Source: an uncultured Oscillospiraceae bacterium (GTDB lineage: Bacteria; Bacillota; Clostridia; Oscillospirales; Oscillospiraceae). From it: DNA of 32,542 nt. The position numbers and the translations under genes are program-made. Below are positions 22,588 through 31,359 of this stretch, piece by piece. The DNA is taken from positions 1 through 32,542 of the forward strand of contig CAJFPI010000037.1 of assembly GCA_904398675.1 (NCBI GenBank), in the 5' to 3' direction. The notes under the pieces are model-generated. The model saw only the letters and a program-made list of their open reading frames with translations, had not been told where the DNA came from and made no database searches. Positions within the stretch are counted from its first letter, which is position 1. The number at the start of each line of letters is the position of its first letter.

Positions 22588-24099
22588 ATGAAATGCTGTA
22601 AGCAGCCGTCCGGCGCGGGACATGCGTCTTGTGCGCCCCGTCCGGCCCGGTGCGCGCGGATCATGGCCCTGGTTCTATGTCTGATCCTCATTACGGGGAT
22701 CCTGCCGGCCCACGCCGCCGGTTCCATGGGGAATTTTGTCAGCACCCGCAGCTATGACGGGCGGTTTTCCGATGTGGCGGAGGGCGCCTGGTACTATGAA
22801 AATGTGGTCTCCCTCTATGAGCTGGGCCTTGCCAACGGGCAGAGCGGCTCCGCCTTCGGCCCCCAGTCCTCCGTGACGCTGGGCGAGGCCGCCGCCTTCA
22901 CAGCCCGCCTGCGCAGCCTCTATGAAACCGGGGATCCGGAGAGCGGCGCCAGCAGCTATCCCCTTGAGGACGGCGATCCCTGGTATGCCGGCTATGTGGA
23001 TTACCTTTCAGCGCTCGGGGTTGTGGACAGCTCCTTTGCCGCATCCTATGACGCCTCAGCTACCCGCGCCCAGGTGGCCCATCTGATTGCAAACGCCCTG
23101 CCCGCCGCAGAGTTTGCCGACCGGAACGCCGCCGCTGTTGCGATGGGCTATGCTCTGCACGCCTATATCACAGATGTGGATGAGTACACCCCCTATCAGC
23201 AGGAGATCCTGCAGCTCTACCGGTGGGGCGTTGTCACAGGCTCGGACAGCCAGGGTTCCTACTACCCGGACCGGGCGATCACCCGCGGGGAGCTGACTGC
23301 CCTTCTCACCCGGCTGGCCGACCCGGCGCTGCGCGTTGCCCTGGAGTGGGATCTGTCCAGCTATTACTCCGCCCGTGGAACCACCTATCAGGACCTGGTG
23401 GAGCCGGGGACGCTCCGCCGCAGCCACAGCCTCAGCGACACCAGCGCCATTGACAGCAACATCCGCTACATGCTCTCCCGCGGGGAGTCTGTCCTCACAT
23501 TGCAGCTGGAGGCAAAGGACGTCACCGAGGCCAAGGTCACCGAGCTGATGAATCAATATCTCACCACCATGCGCCGCTATCTGGAGCAGAGCTACAACGC
23601 GGTGAACTGCACCTACAGCGCCAGCACCGGCCGGGTGACCCTGCGGTTTTACAGCAGCATCTTCTCCGACGCCCTGCTGCTCTCCGCCCGGAGCACCACA
23701 TTGGATCGGGCCATTGCAGTCCACGACGCGCTGTGGCAGGGCGGGACCATCACCGCCGACATGTCCGAGTATGAAAAGGCCCGCGCCTACTTCACCTGGA
23801 TCTGTGAAAACTGCGCCTATGACCACCGGGCCACCGACAACTCTGTGGCACACACGGCCTACAGTCTCTTTGAAATGGGAAGTGCCGTCTGCGACGGGTA
23901 CACCGCCGCCTACAATCTCCTTTTAAAGCTGGAGGGAATCGACTGCACCACCCAGTCCACGGAGGATCACATCTGGACGGTAGCCACCCTGGACGGGACC
24001 ACCTATCATATCGACACCACCTGGGGCGACCAGACCGGCTCTATCCGCTATCAGTATTTTGCTATGACGCCGGAGGTATCCATGGCTCGATTTTCCTGA
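22588..24099 (+). CDS. S-layer-homology and transglutaminase-like surface protein
   Basis: A 503-residue exported protein. A signal peptide (hydrophobic core MALVLCLILITGILP, cleavage near AHAAG) follows an unusually long 25-residue Cys-rich N-terminus. Three SLH repeats occupy about residues 55-250: RFSDVAEGAWYYENV, DPWYAGYVDYLSALGVV and YTPYQQEILQLYRWGVV each with the later TRxE/TRAQ motif. The C-terminal transglutaminase core has the triad Cys in GSAVCDGYTAAY, His in DHIWT and Asp in HIDTTWGD. SLH domains bind pyruvylated wall glycopolymer. The protein ends soon after the core. Confidence 0.9.
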   Translation: MKCCKQPSGAGHASCAPRPARCARIMALVLCLILITGILPAHAAGSMGNFVSTRSYDGRFSDVAEGAWYYENVVSLYELGLANGQSGSAFGPQSSVTLGEAAAFTARLRSLYETGDPESGASSYPLEDGDPWYAGYVDYLSALGVVDSSFAASYDASATRAQVAHLIANALPAAEFADRNAAAVAMGYALHAYITDVDEYTPYQQEILQLYRWGVVTGSDSQGSYYPDRAITRGELTALLTRLADPALRVALEWDLSSYYSARGTTYQDLVEPGTLRRSHSLSDTSAIDSNIRYMLSRGESVLTLQLEAKDVTEAKVTELMNQYLTTMRRYLEQSYNAVNCTYSASTGRVTLRFYSSIFSDALLLSARSTTLDRAIAVHDALWQGGTITADMSEYEKARAYFTWICENCAYDHRATDNSVAHTAYSLFEMGSAVCDGYTAAYNLLLKLEGIDCTTQSTEDHIWTVATLDGTTYHIDTTWGDQTGSIRYQYFAMTPEVSMARFS

Positions 24100-24116
24100 G
24101 TTGACAGACAGCAGGA

Positions 24117-24153
24117 AAGCCGCAGCAGACAGCTGTCTGCTGCGGCTTTTTTT
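24117..24153. terminator. Strong terminator after the SLH-transglutaminase gene
   Basis: A perfect 32-base palindrome (AAGCCGCAGCAGACAG and complement) followed by a run of seven T on the plus strand. The stop codon of clpC is five bases beyond, so it may serve both convergent genes. Confidence 0.85.
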
Positions 24154-24157
24154 GCCC

Positions 24158-26590
24158 TTATACCGGCTGGGCCGGCGCGGCGGTAATGCCGTCTGCCGTC
24201 ACTGCAAGGCGGATCACATCCCCGCTCTTCACCACGCCCCGGAGCAGCTGCTCTGCGATCACATCCTCCACCTGCCGCCGGATCAGCCGCCGGAGAGGCC
24301 GCGCTCCCAGCGTTTGATCGAACCCCTCCTGGGCCAGCCGCTCCACGGCCTCCTCCGGGCATTCCAGCCGGAGGCCCAGTGTCTCGGCACGCTGTTCTGT
24401 CTTCTGCAGCAGCCGCCTGGCAATCTCCCGGATATCCTCCTGCTCCAGAGGGCGGAAAACGATGGTCTCATCAATCCGGTTGAGAAACTCCGGGCGGAAT
24501 GTCTTCTTCAGTTGTCCCAGCGCCGCCCGCCGGCCCTCCACAAGGGCGTTTTTTCTGTCCCCCGCGGCAAAGCCCAGGGGCGTGTGGGCCGTGAGCTGGA
24601 CGGCTCCAATGTTGGATGTCATCACCAGCACTGTGTTGCGAAAGTCCACCCGCCGGCCCTGGGCATCGGTGAGAACGCCGTCCTCCATCACCTGCAGAAG
24701 CAGGTTCCATACCTCCTCATGGGCCTTCTCCACCTCGTCCAGCAGCACCACGGAATAGGGTTTCCGCCGTACCTTCTCCGTCAGCTGCCCCCCCTCGTCG
24801 TGCCCCACATAGCCCGGCGGCGCTCCAATCAGCTTGGAGACGCTGTGGGGCTCCCGGTACTCGCTCATATCTATGCGGATGATGGCGCTCTCCCTGCCGA
24901 AAAGCGCCTCTGCCAGCGCCCGGCAGAGCTCGGTTTTTCCCACCCCGGTGGGACCCAGCAGCAGAAAGCTGCCGATGGGCCGGTTGGGGTCGCCGATGCC
25001 CACCCGGCTGCGCCGGATGGAGCGGGCCACGGCGCTGACCGCCTCCTCCTGGCCCACCACCCTTTTGTGGAGCAGCTCCTCCAGCCCCATAAGCCGCTGG
25101 GACTCACCCTCCGTCAGCTGTGTCACCGGCACGCCGGTCCAGACGGAAACAACCGCCGCAATATCCTCCGCCTCCACCTGCGTGCATCCGCCCGAGGCGG
25201 TGCAGTCGGCCAGCTCCGCCTGCCGCTGCACCTCAAAGTCCTGCTCGATATCCCGAAGGCGGGCCGCCTCCTCATAGTTCTGGCTGGCCAGGGCCTGGCT
25301 CTTCTCCCGCCTCAGAGCGGCCAGCTTGTCCTCCAGCGCCCGGCGGTCCGCCGTCATGGGTTCCCGTCCCATCCGCACCTGGGCGGCGGCCTCGTCCACC
25401 AGGTCGATGGCCTTGTCGGGGAGAAAGCGGTCGGTGATGTAGCGGCTGGAGAGATCCACCGCCGCCTCCAGCGCGCTGTCGCTGATGGCCAGGTGGTGAT
25501 GGGCCTCATATTTGTCCCGCACACCCCGCAGAATCGTCAGCGCCCCCTCCCGGTCCGGCTCCTCCACCCGGATGGGCTGAAACCGCCGCTCCAGCGCCGC
25601 GTCCTTTTCAATGTGCTTGCGGTACTCCGCCAGCGTGGTGGCTCCAATGACCCGGATCTCCCCCCGGCCCAGGGCGGGCTTGATGATGTTGCCCGCGTCG
25701 ATGGAGCCCTCCGCACTGCCGGCGCCCACAATGGTATGCAGCTCGTCCAGGAAAAGGATGATGTTGCCGGAGCGGCGCACCTCACCGATGGCGTTTTTCA
25801 CCCGCTCCTCAAACTCCCCCCGATACTTGGTTCCGGCCAGCATGGCAGGGAGATCCAGGGACAGAATCCGCAGGCCCAAAAGCTCCTCCGGCACATCTCC
25901 CAGCACGATCCGCTGGGCAAGCCCCTCCACCACCGCCGTCTTCCCCACCCCCGGCTCGCCGATGAGGACGGGATTATTTTTAGTGCGGCGGCTGAGGATC
26001 TGCACCGCCCGCTGGATCTCCCGCTCCCGCCCCACCACAGGGTCCAGCCTGCCCATCCGTGCCGCGGCGGTGAGGTCGGAGGCATATTCGTTCAGGGTCT
26101 TGTTGCGTCCGTCGTCCCGAATGGCTGCACGGGCCGGCTCCTGGAGGGGCCGCGCCTGGGGGCTGAGCCGCTGGAGCAACTGGGACTGCAGCCGCCGCAC
26201 ATCCACCCCGCCGCCGCGCATCAGGCGGACGGCCATGTTGTTTCCCTCCCGCAAAATCCCCAGCAGGAGGTGCTCCGTCCCCACATAGCTGTTGGTGCGC
26301 AGGGCCTCGCCAGCGGCAAACTCAATGGCCCGGCGGGCCTTCGGCGTCAGGCCCTGAACCGGCGCCGCTCCAGGAAGCCCCATTCCCGCGCTGCGAACCA
26401 GTGTCTGACGCAGCTGCTGACGGTCCAGCCCCTGTTCCCGCAGCAGCCGGCAGGCGCCGCCCGCCTCCTCCCCCAAAAGTCCCAGGAGCAGGTGCTCCGT
26501 CCCCACATAGCTGTGGCCCAGGCTCTCTGCCGCCTCGTGGCTCAGCCGCAGCACGTTGTGGGCCCGGGGGGTGAATCGGTTTTCACTCAT
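24158..26590 (-). CDS. clpC: ClpC, AAA+ unfoldase of the Clp protease
   Basis: An 810-residue Hsp100 protein starting at [12 protein letters not shown] (ATG 26590, GGAGGA upstream); the longer ORF has no support. Two N-terminal Clp repeats contain [13 protein letters not shown] and [13 protein letters not shown]. The first AAA+ domain has [13 protein letters not shown] and the second [21 protein letters not shown] short middle domain with [10 protein letters not shown] fits ClpC rather than ClpB. The LGF tripeptide in [10 protein letters not shown], before the second sensor region, is the loop that docks to ClpP. No ctsR-mcsAB genes or CtsR site accompany it. Confidence 0.93.
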   Translation of the reverse strand: MSENRFTPRAHNVLRLSHEAAESLGHSYVGTEHLLLGLLGEEAGGACRLLREQGLDRQQLRQTLVRSAGMGLPGAAPVQGLTPKARRAIEFAAGEALRTNSYVGTEHLLLGILREGNNMAVRLMRGGGVDVRRLQSQLLQRLSPQARPLQEPARAAIRDDGRNKTLNEYASDLTAAARMGRLDPVVGREREIQRAVQILSRRTKNNPVLIGEPGVGKTAVVEGLAQRIVLGDVPEELLGLRILSLDLPAMLAGTKYRGEFEERVKNAIGEVRRSGNIILFLDELHTIVGAGSAEGSIDAGNIIKPALGRGEIRVIGATTLAEYRKHIEKDAALERRFQPIRVEEPDREGALTILRGVRDKYEAHHHLAISDSALEAAVDLSSRYITDRFLPDKAIDLVDEAAAQVRMGREPMTADRRALEDKLAALRREKSQALASQNYEEAARLRDIEQDFEVQRQAELADCTASGGCTQVEAEDIAAVVSVWTGVPVTQLTEGESQRLMGLEELLHKRVVGQEEAVSAVARSIRRSRVGIGDPNRPIGSFLLLGPTGVGKTELCRALAEALFGRESAIIRIDMSEYREPHSVSKLIGAPPGYVGHDEGGQLTEKVRRKPYSVVLLDEVEKAHEEVWNLLLQVMEDGVLTDAQGRRVDFRNTVLVMTSNIGAVQLTAHTPLGFAAGDRKNALVEGRRAALGQLKKTFRPEFLNRIDETIVFRPLEQEDIREIARRLLQKTEQRAETLGLRLECPEEAVERLAQEGFDQTLGARPLRRLIRRQVEDVIAEQLLRGVVKSGDVIRLAVTADGITAAPAQPV

Positions 26591-26742
26591 AGGACGTCTC
26601 CTCCGTTGCATCTGATCTCTCCCCGCGGCCGGGGAGGCGGGTATCCGGATGTAGTATCCCCTAAAGTCTCCCATTTTAAGCCTGTGGGGCGGGATCTCCC
26701 TCCCTCCATGGCTTGCACGGCGAAAATTCCATGATTTCACCC

Positions 26743-26770
26743 TTGCATTTTTGCGGTTTCGTGTTACAAT
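26743..26770 (+). promoter_or_regulatory. Promoter of the ferredoxin gene
   Basis: TTGCAT and TACAAT are separated by 16 bases, ending 35 bases before the ferredoxin ATG. Confidence 0.65.
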
Positions 26771-26805
26771 GTAGGTACAATCTAACCGATAATGGAGGTA
26801 CAATC

Positions 26806-26976
26806 ATGGCTCACAAGATTACCGACGCCTGCGTCAGCTGCGGCACCTGCGCCGAGAACTGCCCCGTCGAGGCCATCTCCCAGGGCGATACCCAGTATGT
26901 CATCGATGCGGATACCTGCGTGGACTGCGGCGCCTGCGCTGCCAACTGCCCTGTTGACGCTATCGTGGCCGAGTAA
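26806..26976 (+). CDS. Clostridial-type 2[4Fe-4S] ferredoxin
   Basis: Start ATG 26806 after TGGAGG, giving 56 residues; the ORF-track start is upstream of the promoter. Two CxxCxxCxxxCP groups, CVSCGTCAENCP and CVDCGACAANCP, bind two low-potential clusters. It carries electrons for fermentative and reductive enzymes in the cytoplasm. It is monocistronic, diverging from clpC, with its own promoter and terminator, suggesting high expression. Confidence 0.97.
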   Translation: MAHKITDACVSCGTCAENCPVEAISQGDTQYVIDADTCVDCGACAANCPVDAIVAE

Positions 26977-26996
26977 TCCAATCCGGCTTACATACG

Positions 26997-27028
26997 AAAA
27001 GAGCGCGCCGCTCGGCGCGCTCTTTTTT
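26997..27028 (+). terminator. Terminator of the ferredoxin gene
   Basis: Arms AAAAGAGCGCGCC and GGCGCGCTCTTTT form 13 pairs around a GCTC-type loop, followed by further T residues. The A run on the other side could also serve minus-strand transcripts from the Xre gene. Confidence 0.85.
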
Positions 27029-27145
27029 ATTGTGCACCCCGCCGCAGGATGTCCCTGCGCCGCCTTTGGCGGCCCTGCCTGAAATCCCGGTTTCATGATC
27101 TGGGGCAGTCCATCTGCGCAGCGCCCCCTGCGGGGCGACTGTGCA

Positions 27146-27358
27146 TCATCGCGGCGTCTCTCCGTCTGTCCCCGGGACAAACAGGGCGTCTACCGTGGTG
27201 CCCAGCTCCCGGGCCAGGCGGAAGGCCAGGGCCAGGGTGGGGTCGTATTTGTTGTTCTCAATGGCGTTTACCGTCTGCCGGGTGACGCCGCACCGCCGGG
27301 CCAGCTCCTCCTGGGACATGGCCAGTGCCTTCCGTTTCTCCCGAATGGCGTTTTCCAT
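27146..27358 (-). CDS. Small Xre-family transcriptional regulator
   Basis: A 70-residue protein that is little more than a helix-turn-helix: LAMSQEELARRCGVTRQTVNAIENNKYDPTLALAFRLAREL. Start ATG 27358, five bases after GGAGG. It resembles the YozG-type regulators that pair with small membrane proteins. It starts one base before the end codon region of the upstream membrane-protein gene, so the two are translationally linked. It probably binds the two sites over its own promoter. Confidence 0.9.
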   Translation of the reverse strand: MENAIREKRKALAMSQEELARRCGVTRQTVNAIENNKYDPTLALAFRLARELGTTVDALFVPGTDGETPR

Positions 27359-27359
27359 A

Positions 27360-27677
27360 TCAGCCTCCGTACCTCCGCCTGTATACCGCCAGGCTGATGG
27401 CGTACACAAAGGAGATTACCGCCAGCTGCACAAAGGGGTTGTTGCCCTCCATGGGCAGGCCGTGGGCGATGGAGCGGTACACCCCGCAGATCATGTCCAG
27501 CACCAGGGAACCTATCGTGATGTAGAGGGTGGTGCCGCTGGCCCGGGCAATGATCTCCCGCCGCCGCTCGTCCCCCTTTTGGGCCATGGACACCATCATA
27601 AACACCACGGAGAACATGCACCCCAGCAGAAACACCATCCCCAGGATCCCTAAGAGCGAAGTCCAGACGCTTTCCAT
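27360..27677 (-). CDS. Small membrane protein paired with the Xre regulator
   Basis: About 105 residues from ATG 27677 (GGAGG four bases upstream); an ATG five codons earlier at 27692 is a possible alternative. Three hydrophobic segments are visible: VWTSLLGILGMVFLLGCMFSV, TLYITIGSLVLDMIC and VQLAVISFVYAISLAVY. A charged stretch (KGDERRREIIARAS) lies between the first and second. I do not recognise a named family. Position in front of a minimal Xre gene fits known pairs in which the membrane protein may control the regulator. Confidence 0.8.
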   Translation of the reverse strand: MESVWTSLLGILGMVFLLGCMFSVVFMMVSMAQKGDERRREIIARASGTTLYITIGSLVLDMICGVYRSIAHGLPMEGNNPFVQLAVISFVYAISLAVYRRRYGG

Positions 27678-27719
27678 GTTGCCTCCATCCATATCCTGTC
27701 TCCATCCTTTCTGTCAAAG

Positions 27720-27783
27720 TGTAAAATTCTTTTGACATTTTGAGGATAGCACGCCGTCCGCGAAATGTCAATAGTTTTTTACA
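27720..27783 (-). promoter_or_regulatory. Promoter flanked by two mirror-image operator sites
   Basis: On the minus strand TTGACA (perfect) and TATCCT are 17 bases apart. Two 18-base sites with the form TGTAAA-N6-TTGACA lie in opposite orientation: 27766-27783, whose TTGACA is the -35 itself, and 27720-27737, beyond the -10 near the transcript start. A further TGTCAA half-site is at 27712-27717. This is the arrangement expected for autorepression by the downstream Xre protein. Confidence 0.7.
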
Positions 27784-27807
27784 TTTTTGTTTTCTCCCGC
27801 CTGCCTC

Positions 27808-27836
27808 TTGTCAGCGCCGGGGCTTTCCGGTACAAT
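27808..27836 (+). promoter_or_regulatory. Sigma-A promoter of the methyltransferase-rsmI operon
   Basis: TTGTCA and TACAAT are separated by 17 bases, each matching 5 of 6 consensus positions, and end 31 bases before the ATG at 27868. Confidence 0.75.
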
Positions 27837-27867
27837 AGGGGAAAGCGCTGGAAAAGGGGGTGCCGAG

Positions 27868-28602
27868 ATGGAACGGATGGACCGGCTCTGGCCGGAGGGG
27901 CCTGTTTTTTACTATGATGACGCCCTCTTCCCCCCGGGGACGGACGCCTTCCTCCTGGGGGACTTTGCCCGGCCAAAGCCGGGACAGGCCGTCTGCGATC
28001 TGGGGGCCGGCACGGGGCTCATCGGCCTTCTCCTGCTCTCAAGGGTCCCCTCCCTCTCCCTCCACTGCGTGGAGCTCTCCCAGCCGGCTCTCCGCCTGGC
28101 GGAAAAGACGTATACCGCCAACAGACTGGACGCGGCCTGCCATCTGGCGGACCTGCGGGCGCTGGAGGGGGTGCTCCCGGCGGGCGGATTCCACCTGGTG
28201 GTGTCCAATCCCCCCTATTTCCCGGTGGGAGGGGGACCTGCCGCCGCCGGTCAGGCCCGGCAGACTGCCCGCAGCGAGGCGGCCTGCACCATCCAGGATC
28301 TGTGCCGCGCCGCCGCCCGGCTGCTGCGCTGGGGCGGCGCCCTGGCGGTGGTCTACCGGCCGGAGCGGCTGGTGGATCTCATGGAGGCCATGCGGCAGAG
28401 CGGCCTGGAGCCCAAGCGGCTGCGCCTGGTGCAGCACGCCCCGGGGCATACCCCTTCCCTGGCGCTTGTGGAGGGGCGGCGGGGCGGAAAACCGGGGCTC
28501 CGGGTGGAGCCGCCCCTTTTCCTGCACCACGCCGACGGGACGGACACCTCCGAGCTCCGCCGGATCTACTTTCGTGATGTTTCCCTGAGAAAGGAGCCAT
28601 AG
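27868..28602 (+). CDS. YabB/TrmN6-family tRNA (adenine-N6) methyltransferase
   Basis: A 244-residue methyltransferase from ATG 27868 (AAGGGGG upstream). The SAM-binding motif is VCDLGAGTGLIGLLL near residue 40, and the catalytic NPPYF motif near residue 112 marks an amino-group N6 methyltransferase. E. coli TrmN6 modifies A37 of tRNA1(Val); B. subtilis YabB lies in the same neighbourhood as rsmI, as here. It is two bases from rsmI and shares its promoter. Target tRNA in this organism is not shown by sequence. Confidence 0.88.
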   Translation: MERMDRLWPEGPVFYYDDALFPPGTDAFLLGDFARPKPGQAVCDLGAGTGLIGLLLLSRVPSLSLHCVELSQPALRLAEKTYTANRLDAACHLADLRALEGVLPAGGFHLVVSNPPYFPVGGGPAAAGQARQTARSEAACTIQDLCRAAARLLRWGGALAVVYRPERLVDLMEAMRQSGLEPKRLRLVQHAPGHTPSLALVEGRRGGKPGLRVEPPLFLHHADGTDTSELRRIYFRDVSLRKEP

Positions 28603-28604
28603 CC

Positions 28605-29441
28605 ATGGCAGGAACGCTGTATCTTGTGGCCACTCCCATCGGAAACCTGGGTGACTTCAGCCCCCGGGCGGTGGAGACGCTGCAGGCGGTGGACTTTATC
28701 GCCGCCGAGGACACCCGGGTCACCCGAAAGCTCCTCACCCACTTTGACATCAAAAAGCCCCTGGTGAGCTACCACCAGCACAACCATGTCACCGCCGGGC
28801 AGGCCATTCTGGAGCGGCTTTTGGCCGGGGAGACCTGCGCCCTGGTCACCGACGCGGGCATGCCCGCCATCAGCGATCCCGGCGAGGACCTGGTGCGGCT
28901 GTGCGGGGCGCACCAGGTGGAGGTGCTGGCCGTCCCGGGGTGCAGCGCGCTGGTGTGCGCCCTGGCCCTCTCGGGCCTGCCCACCGGCCGGTTTACCTTT
29001 GAGGGCTTTCTCACCACCAACAAAAAAAACCGCCGGGAACATCTCCAGTCCCTGGCGGATGAGCGGCGCACCATGGTGTTCTATGAGGCGCCCCACAAGC
29101 TCCGCGCCACCCTGCAGGACCTGCTGGACACATTGGGGGACCGCCCCCTGGCCCTCTGCCGGGAGCTGAGCAAGCTCCACGAGGAGACCATCCGCACCAC
29201 CCTCTCCCAGGCTGTGGCCCGCTATGAGGAGGAGCCGCCCCGGGGGGAGTTTGTCCTGGTGGTGGGCGGCGCGCCGGAGGCGGAGGCGGCCCCGGCCGTC
29301 ACCCTGGAGGAGGGCGTCCAGCAGGTGCTCCGCCGCCGGGCGGAGGGGATGCGGCTGAAGGACGCGGCAAAGGCCGTGGCGGAGGAGACGGGGCTGAGCA
29401 AAAACGAGCTGTACGCCGCCGCGGCCAGGGCCCAGGCGTAG
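28605..29441 (+). CDS. rsmI: RsmI, 16S rRNA (cytidine-1402 2'-O)-methyltransferase
   Basis: A 278-residue protein with the family start GTLYLVATPIGNLGDFSPRAVETL and the motifs AEDTRVTRKLLTHFDI, LVTDAGMPAISDPG and FEGFL. It methylates the ribose of C1402 in the 16S rRNA decoding centre. A C-terminal extension of about 45 residues (LKDAAKAVAEETGLSKNELYAAA) resembles the helical RsmI C-terminal region. It is followed by a 438-base gap that holds repeats and a terminator. Confidence 0.96.
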   Translation: MAGTLYLVATPIGNLGDFSPRAVETLQAVDFIAAEDTRVTRKLLTHFDIKKPLVSYHQHNHVTAGQAILERLLAGETCALVTDAGMPAISDPGEDLVRLCGAHQVEVLAVPGCSALVCALALSGLPTGRFTFEGFLTTNKKNRREHLQSLADERRTMVFYEAPHKLRATLQDLLDTLGDRPLALCRELSKLHEETIRTTLSQAVARYEEEPPRGEFVLVVGGAPEAEAAPAVTLEEGVQQVLRRRAEGMRLKDAAKAVAEETGLSKNELYAAAARAQA

Positions 29442-29655
29442 CCCCTCCGCCCGGAGGGCAAGTGAAATGCCCCCAAAGGCCTGTCCGGCCGATTTACAGC
29501 CGTCAGAGCACGAAAGACAGCGGTAGTTAAAAAACTCCCTTCAGGCGCACCACGAGCACAGGCAAAAGCCGGGGCACAGGAAGTTTCGCGTATGTGGGCC
29601 GTCCCGACCCATGCGCTTGGATCTCATGGCCGCGCCGCTGAAAGCGGCACATGGC

Positions 29656-29687
29656 CAATTTTGCTATGTTTTTATATAGCAAAATTG
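29656..29687. repeat. AT-rich 12-bp inverted repeat
   Basis: CAATTTTGCTAT and ATAGCAAAATTG are perfect arms around an 8-base loop. Composition contrasts sharply with the GC-rich surroundings. It lies 14 bases upstream of the dispersed repeat copy B. Confidence 0.6.
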
Positions 29688-29701
29688 TGTTGCGCGAGGG
29701 G

Positions 29702-29724
29702 GAGCTCGAGGGGGCAAAGCCCGC
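29702..29724 (+). repeat. Dispersed intergenic repeat, copy B core
   Basis: Identical over 23 bases to 6475-6497. The 438-base gap between rsmI and spoVAF (29442-29879) contains this core, the AT-rich hairpin, several GC-rich inverted stretches and a terminator. ORFs listed in it (29527-29883, 29651-29899) lack ribosome sites and look like spurious products of repeat DNA. No gene is called here. Confidence 0.6.
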
Positions 29725-29829
29725 CTCGAATAGGATCAAATGCCCCGCAAAGCCTTGCTGCGCAAGGCGTGCGGCAAGCGCAGCGAGGACTTTCCTGCGG
29801 CGCAGCAGCGGGAAAGTAACGGCATTTTT

Positions 29830-29871
29830 CGGGCAGTCAAAAAAGTCCTTCGGGACTTTTTTGACTGCCCG
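29830..29871. terminator. Bidirectional terminator between rsmI and spoVAF
   Basis: A perfect 19-bp stem (CGGGCAGTCAAAAAAGTCC and complement) capped by a C(TTCG)G tetraloop, which is exceptionally stable in RNA. TACTTTTTTC follows on the plus strand and GAAAAAT on the minus side. It lies eight bases past the spoVAF stop codon. Confidence 0.8.
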
Positions 29872-29879
29872 TACTTTTT

Positions 29880-31298
29880 TCATGAGTTTTTATCGTTGAT
29901 GGGCCGCCGGATCAAAAGCTCCTTCAGCGCCCGCCAGTTGAAGGGCCAGAGGGGGTACATATACCCCTTTCCGGCGATAGGCTTTGTGGTAAAGAGCAGC
30001 ACCAGCCACAGCACCATCCCGATCCCGAATCCCCACCAGTCCCACAGGGCGATGAGCAGCAGCAGCACCACCCGCATGATCTTGAAGGCGTAGCCCATTT
30101 CAAAGCTGGGCTGGGCGAAGGAGGCGATGGACACGTAGGCCATATATACCAGCACCTCCGGCACCAGCCACCGGGCCTGGACGGCAAAATCCCCCAATAT
30201 CAGGGCGCCGATCATGGAAAAGGAGTTGCTGAGGACGTCGGGGGTGTTGAGGGAGGCCAGTTTCAGCAGGTCAATGATAAACTCCACCAGCAGCAGCTGC
30301 ACCAGGAGGGGGACATGCCCCATCTCCTCCACGGTGATGAACTGCAGCCATTCCGGCACATTGTGGGGGCTCTTGGCCAGAAGATACCACACCGGAGTGA
30401 CGATCAGGGACATCAGGAACACCGCCATGCGGATATAGCGGAAATAGGTACCCACCAGAGGCGGGAAGTAGAAATCGTTGGCCTCCTCCATGAAGTCGAA
30501 GAAGTGGGTGGGGAGCAGCATCACGGAGGAGGAGTTGTCCACCAGCAGCACCACATGCCCCTCCATGATGCAGGCGGTGGCGGTGTCCGGCCGCTCGGTG
30601 TAGCGGACCTTTGGAAAGGGATTGTACCACTGGGGCGTCATCATGGATTCCGCCACACTCTCCTGGCTCATGGCGGCGGCGCCGATGTCGATGCGCTTAA
30701 GCTTTCCCCGGACCTCCTCCAGGAGATCCCGGTCCACCCGGTCCTCCATATAGGCCAGCACCACGTCGGTGCGGCCGGTGCGGCCCACCTGGCGGCTCTC
30801 CAGGGTGAGGTTTTCGTCCCGGATGCGCCGGCGGATCAGAGAGGTGTTTTTCAGCAGGATTTCCACAAACCCGTCATGGGATCCCCGGAGCACCCGGCCG
30901 TTGGTGGGCTCCTGGACCTCCCGCCCGGGGAAGGTCTTGGCGTCGATCAGGGCGCAGCGGTCAAACCCCTCCACCACCAGGGCCGTCTTTCCCAGGAAGA
31001 CGCCGGTGAGGATCTTCCTCACCTGATTTTCCGCGCTGACCTCGCCGAAGGTGATATACCGGTCAATGAGCTGCTGCATGTCCTGAAGCTGTGCCATCTG
31101 ATCCTCTGTCACGGACAGCAGAAAGGAGAGCATGCGCTCAATCACTCCGTCATCTCCGTACCCGTCCACCACATACAGCCTCGCTCTGACTCCGCCGATG
31201 ACAAGATCCCGGGAGATCACATCAAAGTTTCGTCCCACGCCGATCTTTTCATCCAGCACCGCCTGATTCTCCTGCAGGCTGGCCGACAACTGCTCCAT
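29880..31298 (-). CDS. spoVAF: SpoVAF-like spore germination protein (GerA A-subunit family)
   Basis: A 472-residue protein. The N-terminal about 240 residues are soluble (GVFLGKTALVVEG, REVQEPTNGRVLRGSHDGFVE), followed by about five membrane segments and a basic tail. PFPKVRYTERPDTATACIMEGHVVLLVD and the ending WPFNWRALKELLIRRP fit SpoVAF better than GerAA. It acts in the spore inner membrane, where SpoVAF enhances germination. AGGAGG precedes the ATG. Unlike in Bacillus, no spoVAA-E genes are adjacent, so it is a single-gene unit with its own sigma-G-type promoter. Confidence 0.88.
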   Translation of the reverse strand: MEQLSASLQENQAVLDEKIGVGRNFDVISRDLVIGGVRARLYVVDGYGDDGVIERMLSFLLSVTEDQMAQLQDMQQLIDRYITFGEVSAENQVRKILTGVFLGKTALVVEGFDRCALIDAKTFPGREVQEPTNGRVLRGSHDGFVEILLKNTSLIRRRIRDENLTLESRQVGRTGRTDVVLAYMEDRVDRDLLEEVRGKLKRIDIGAAAMSQESVAESMMTPQWYNPFPKVRYTERPDTATACIMEGHVVLLVDNSSSVMLLPTHFFDFMEEANDFYFPPLVGTYFRYIRMAVFLMSLIVTPVWYLLAKSPHNVPEWLQFITVEEMGHVPLLVQLLLVEFIIDLLKLASLNTPDVLSNSFSMIGALILGDFAVQARWLVPEVLVYMAYVSIASFAQPSFEMGYAFKIMRVVLLLLIALWDWWGFGIGMVLWLVLLFTTKPIAGKGYMYPLWPFNWRALKELLIRRPINDKNS

Positions 31299-31325
31299 AG
31301 CACGCCTCCTGTTGGCAATTTTGCC

Positions 31326-31355
31326 TAGTATGTGTTCCGGAGGCCGGTTTTATGC
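31326..31355 (-). promoter_or_regulatory. Consensus sigma-G promoter of spoVAF
   Basis: On the minus strand GCATA, 18 bases, then CATACTA matches the Bacillus sigma-G pattern gHATR-N18-cATWHTA at every position. It ends 28 bases before the ATG, directly upstream of the ribosome site. Confidence 0.7.
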
Positions 31356-31359
31356 CGGA

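Noticed and set aside
24101-26734. 877-residue plus-strand ORF opposite clpC
   Set aside because: Antisense shadow of clpC; no family motifs.
29527-29899. ORFs in the rsmI-spoVAF gap as genes
   Set aside because: They run through a perfect terminator hairpin and the repeat core on both strands; spurious translations of repeat DNA.
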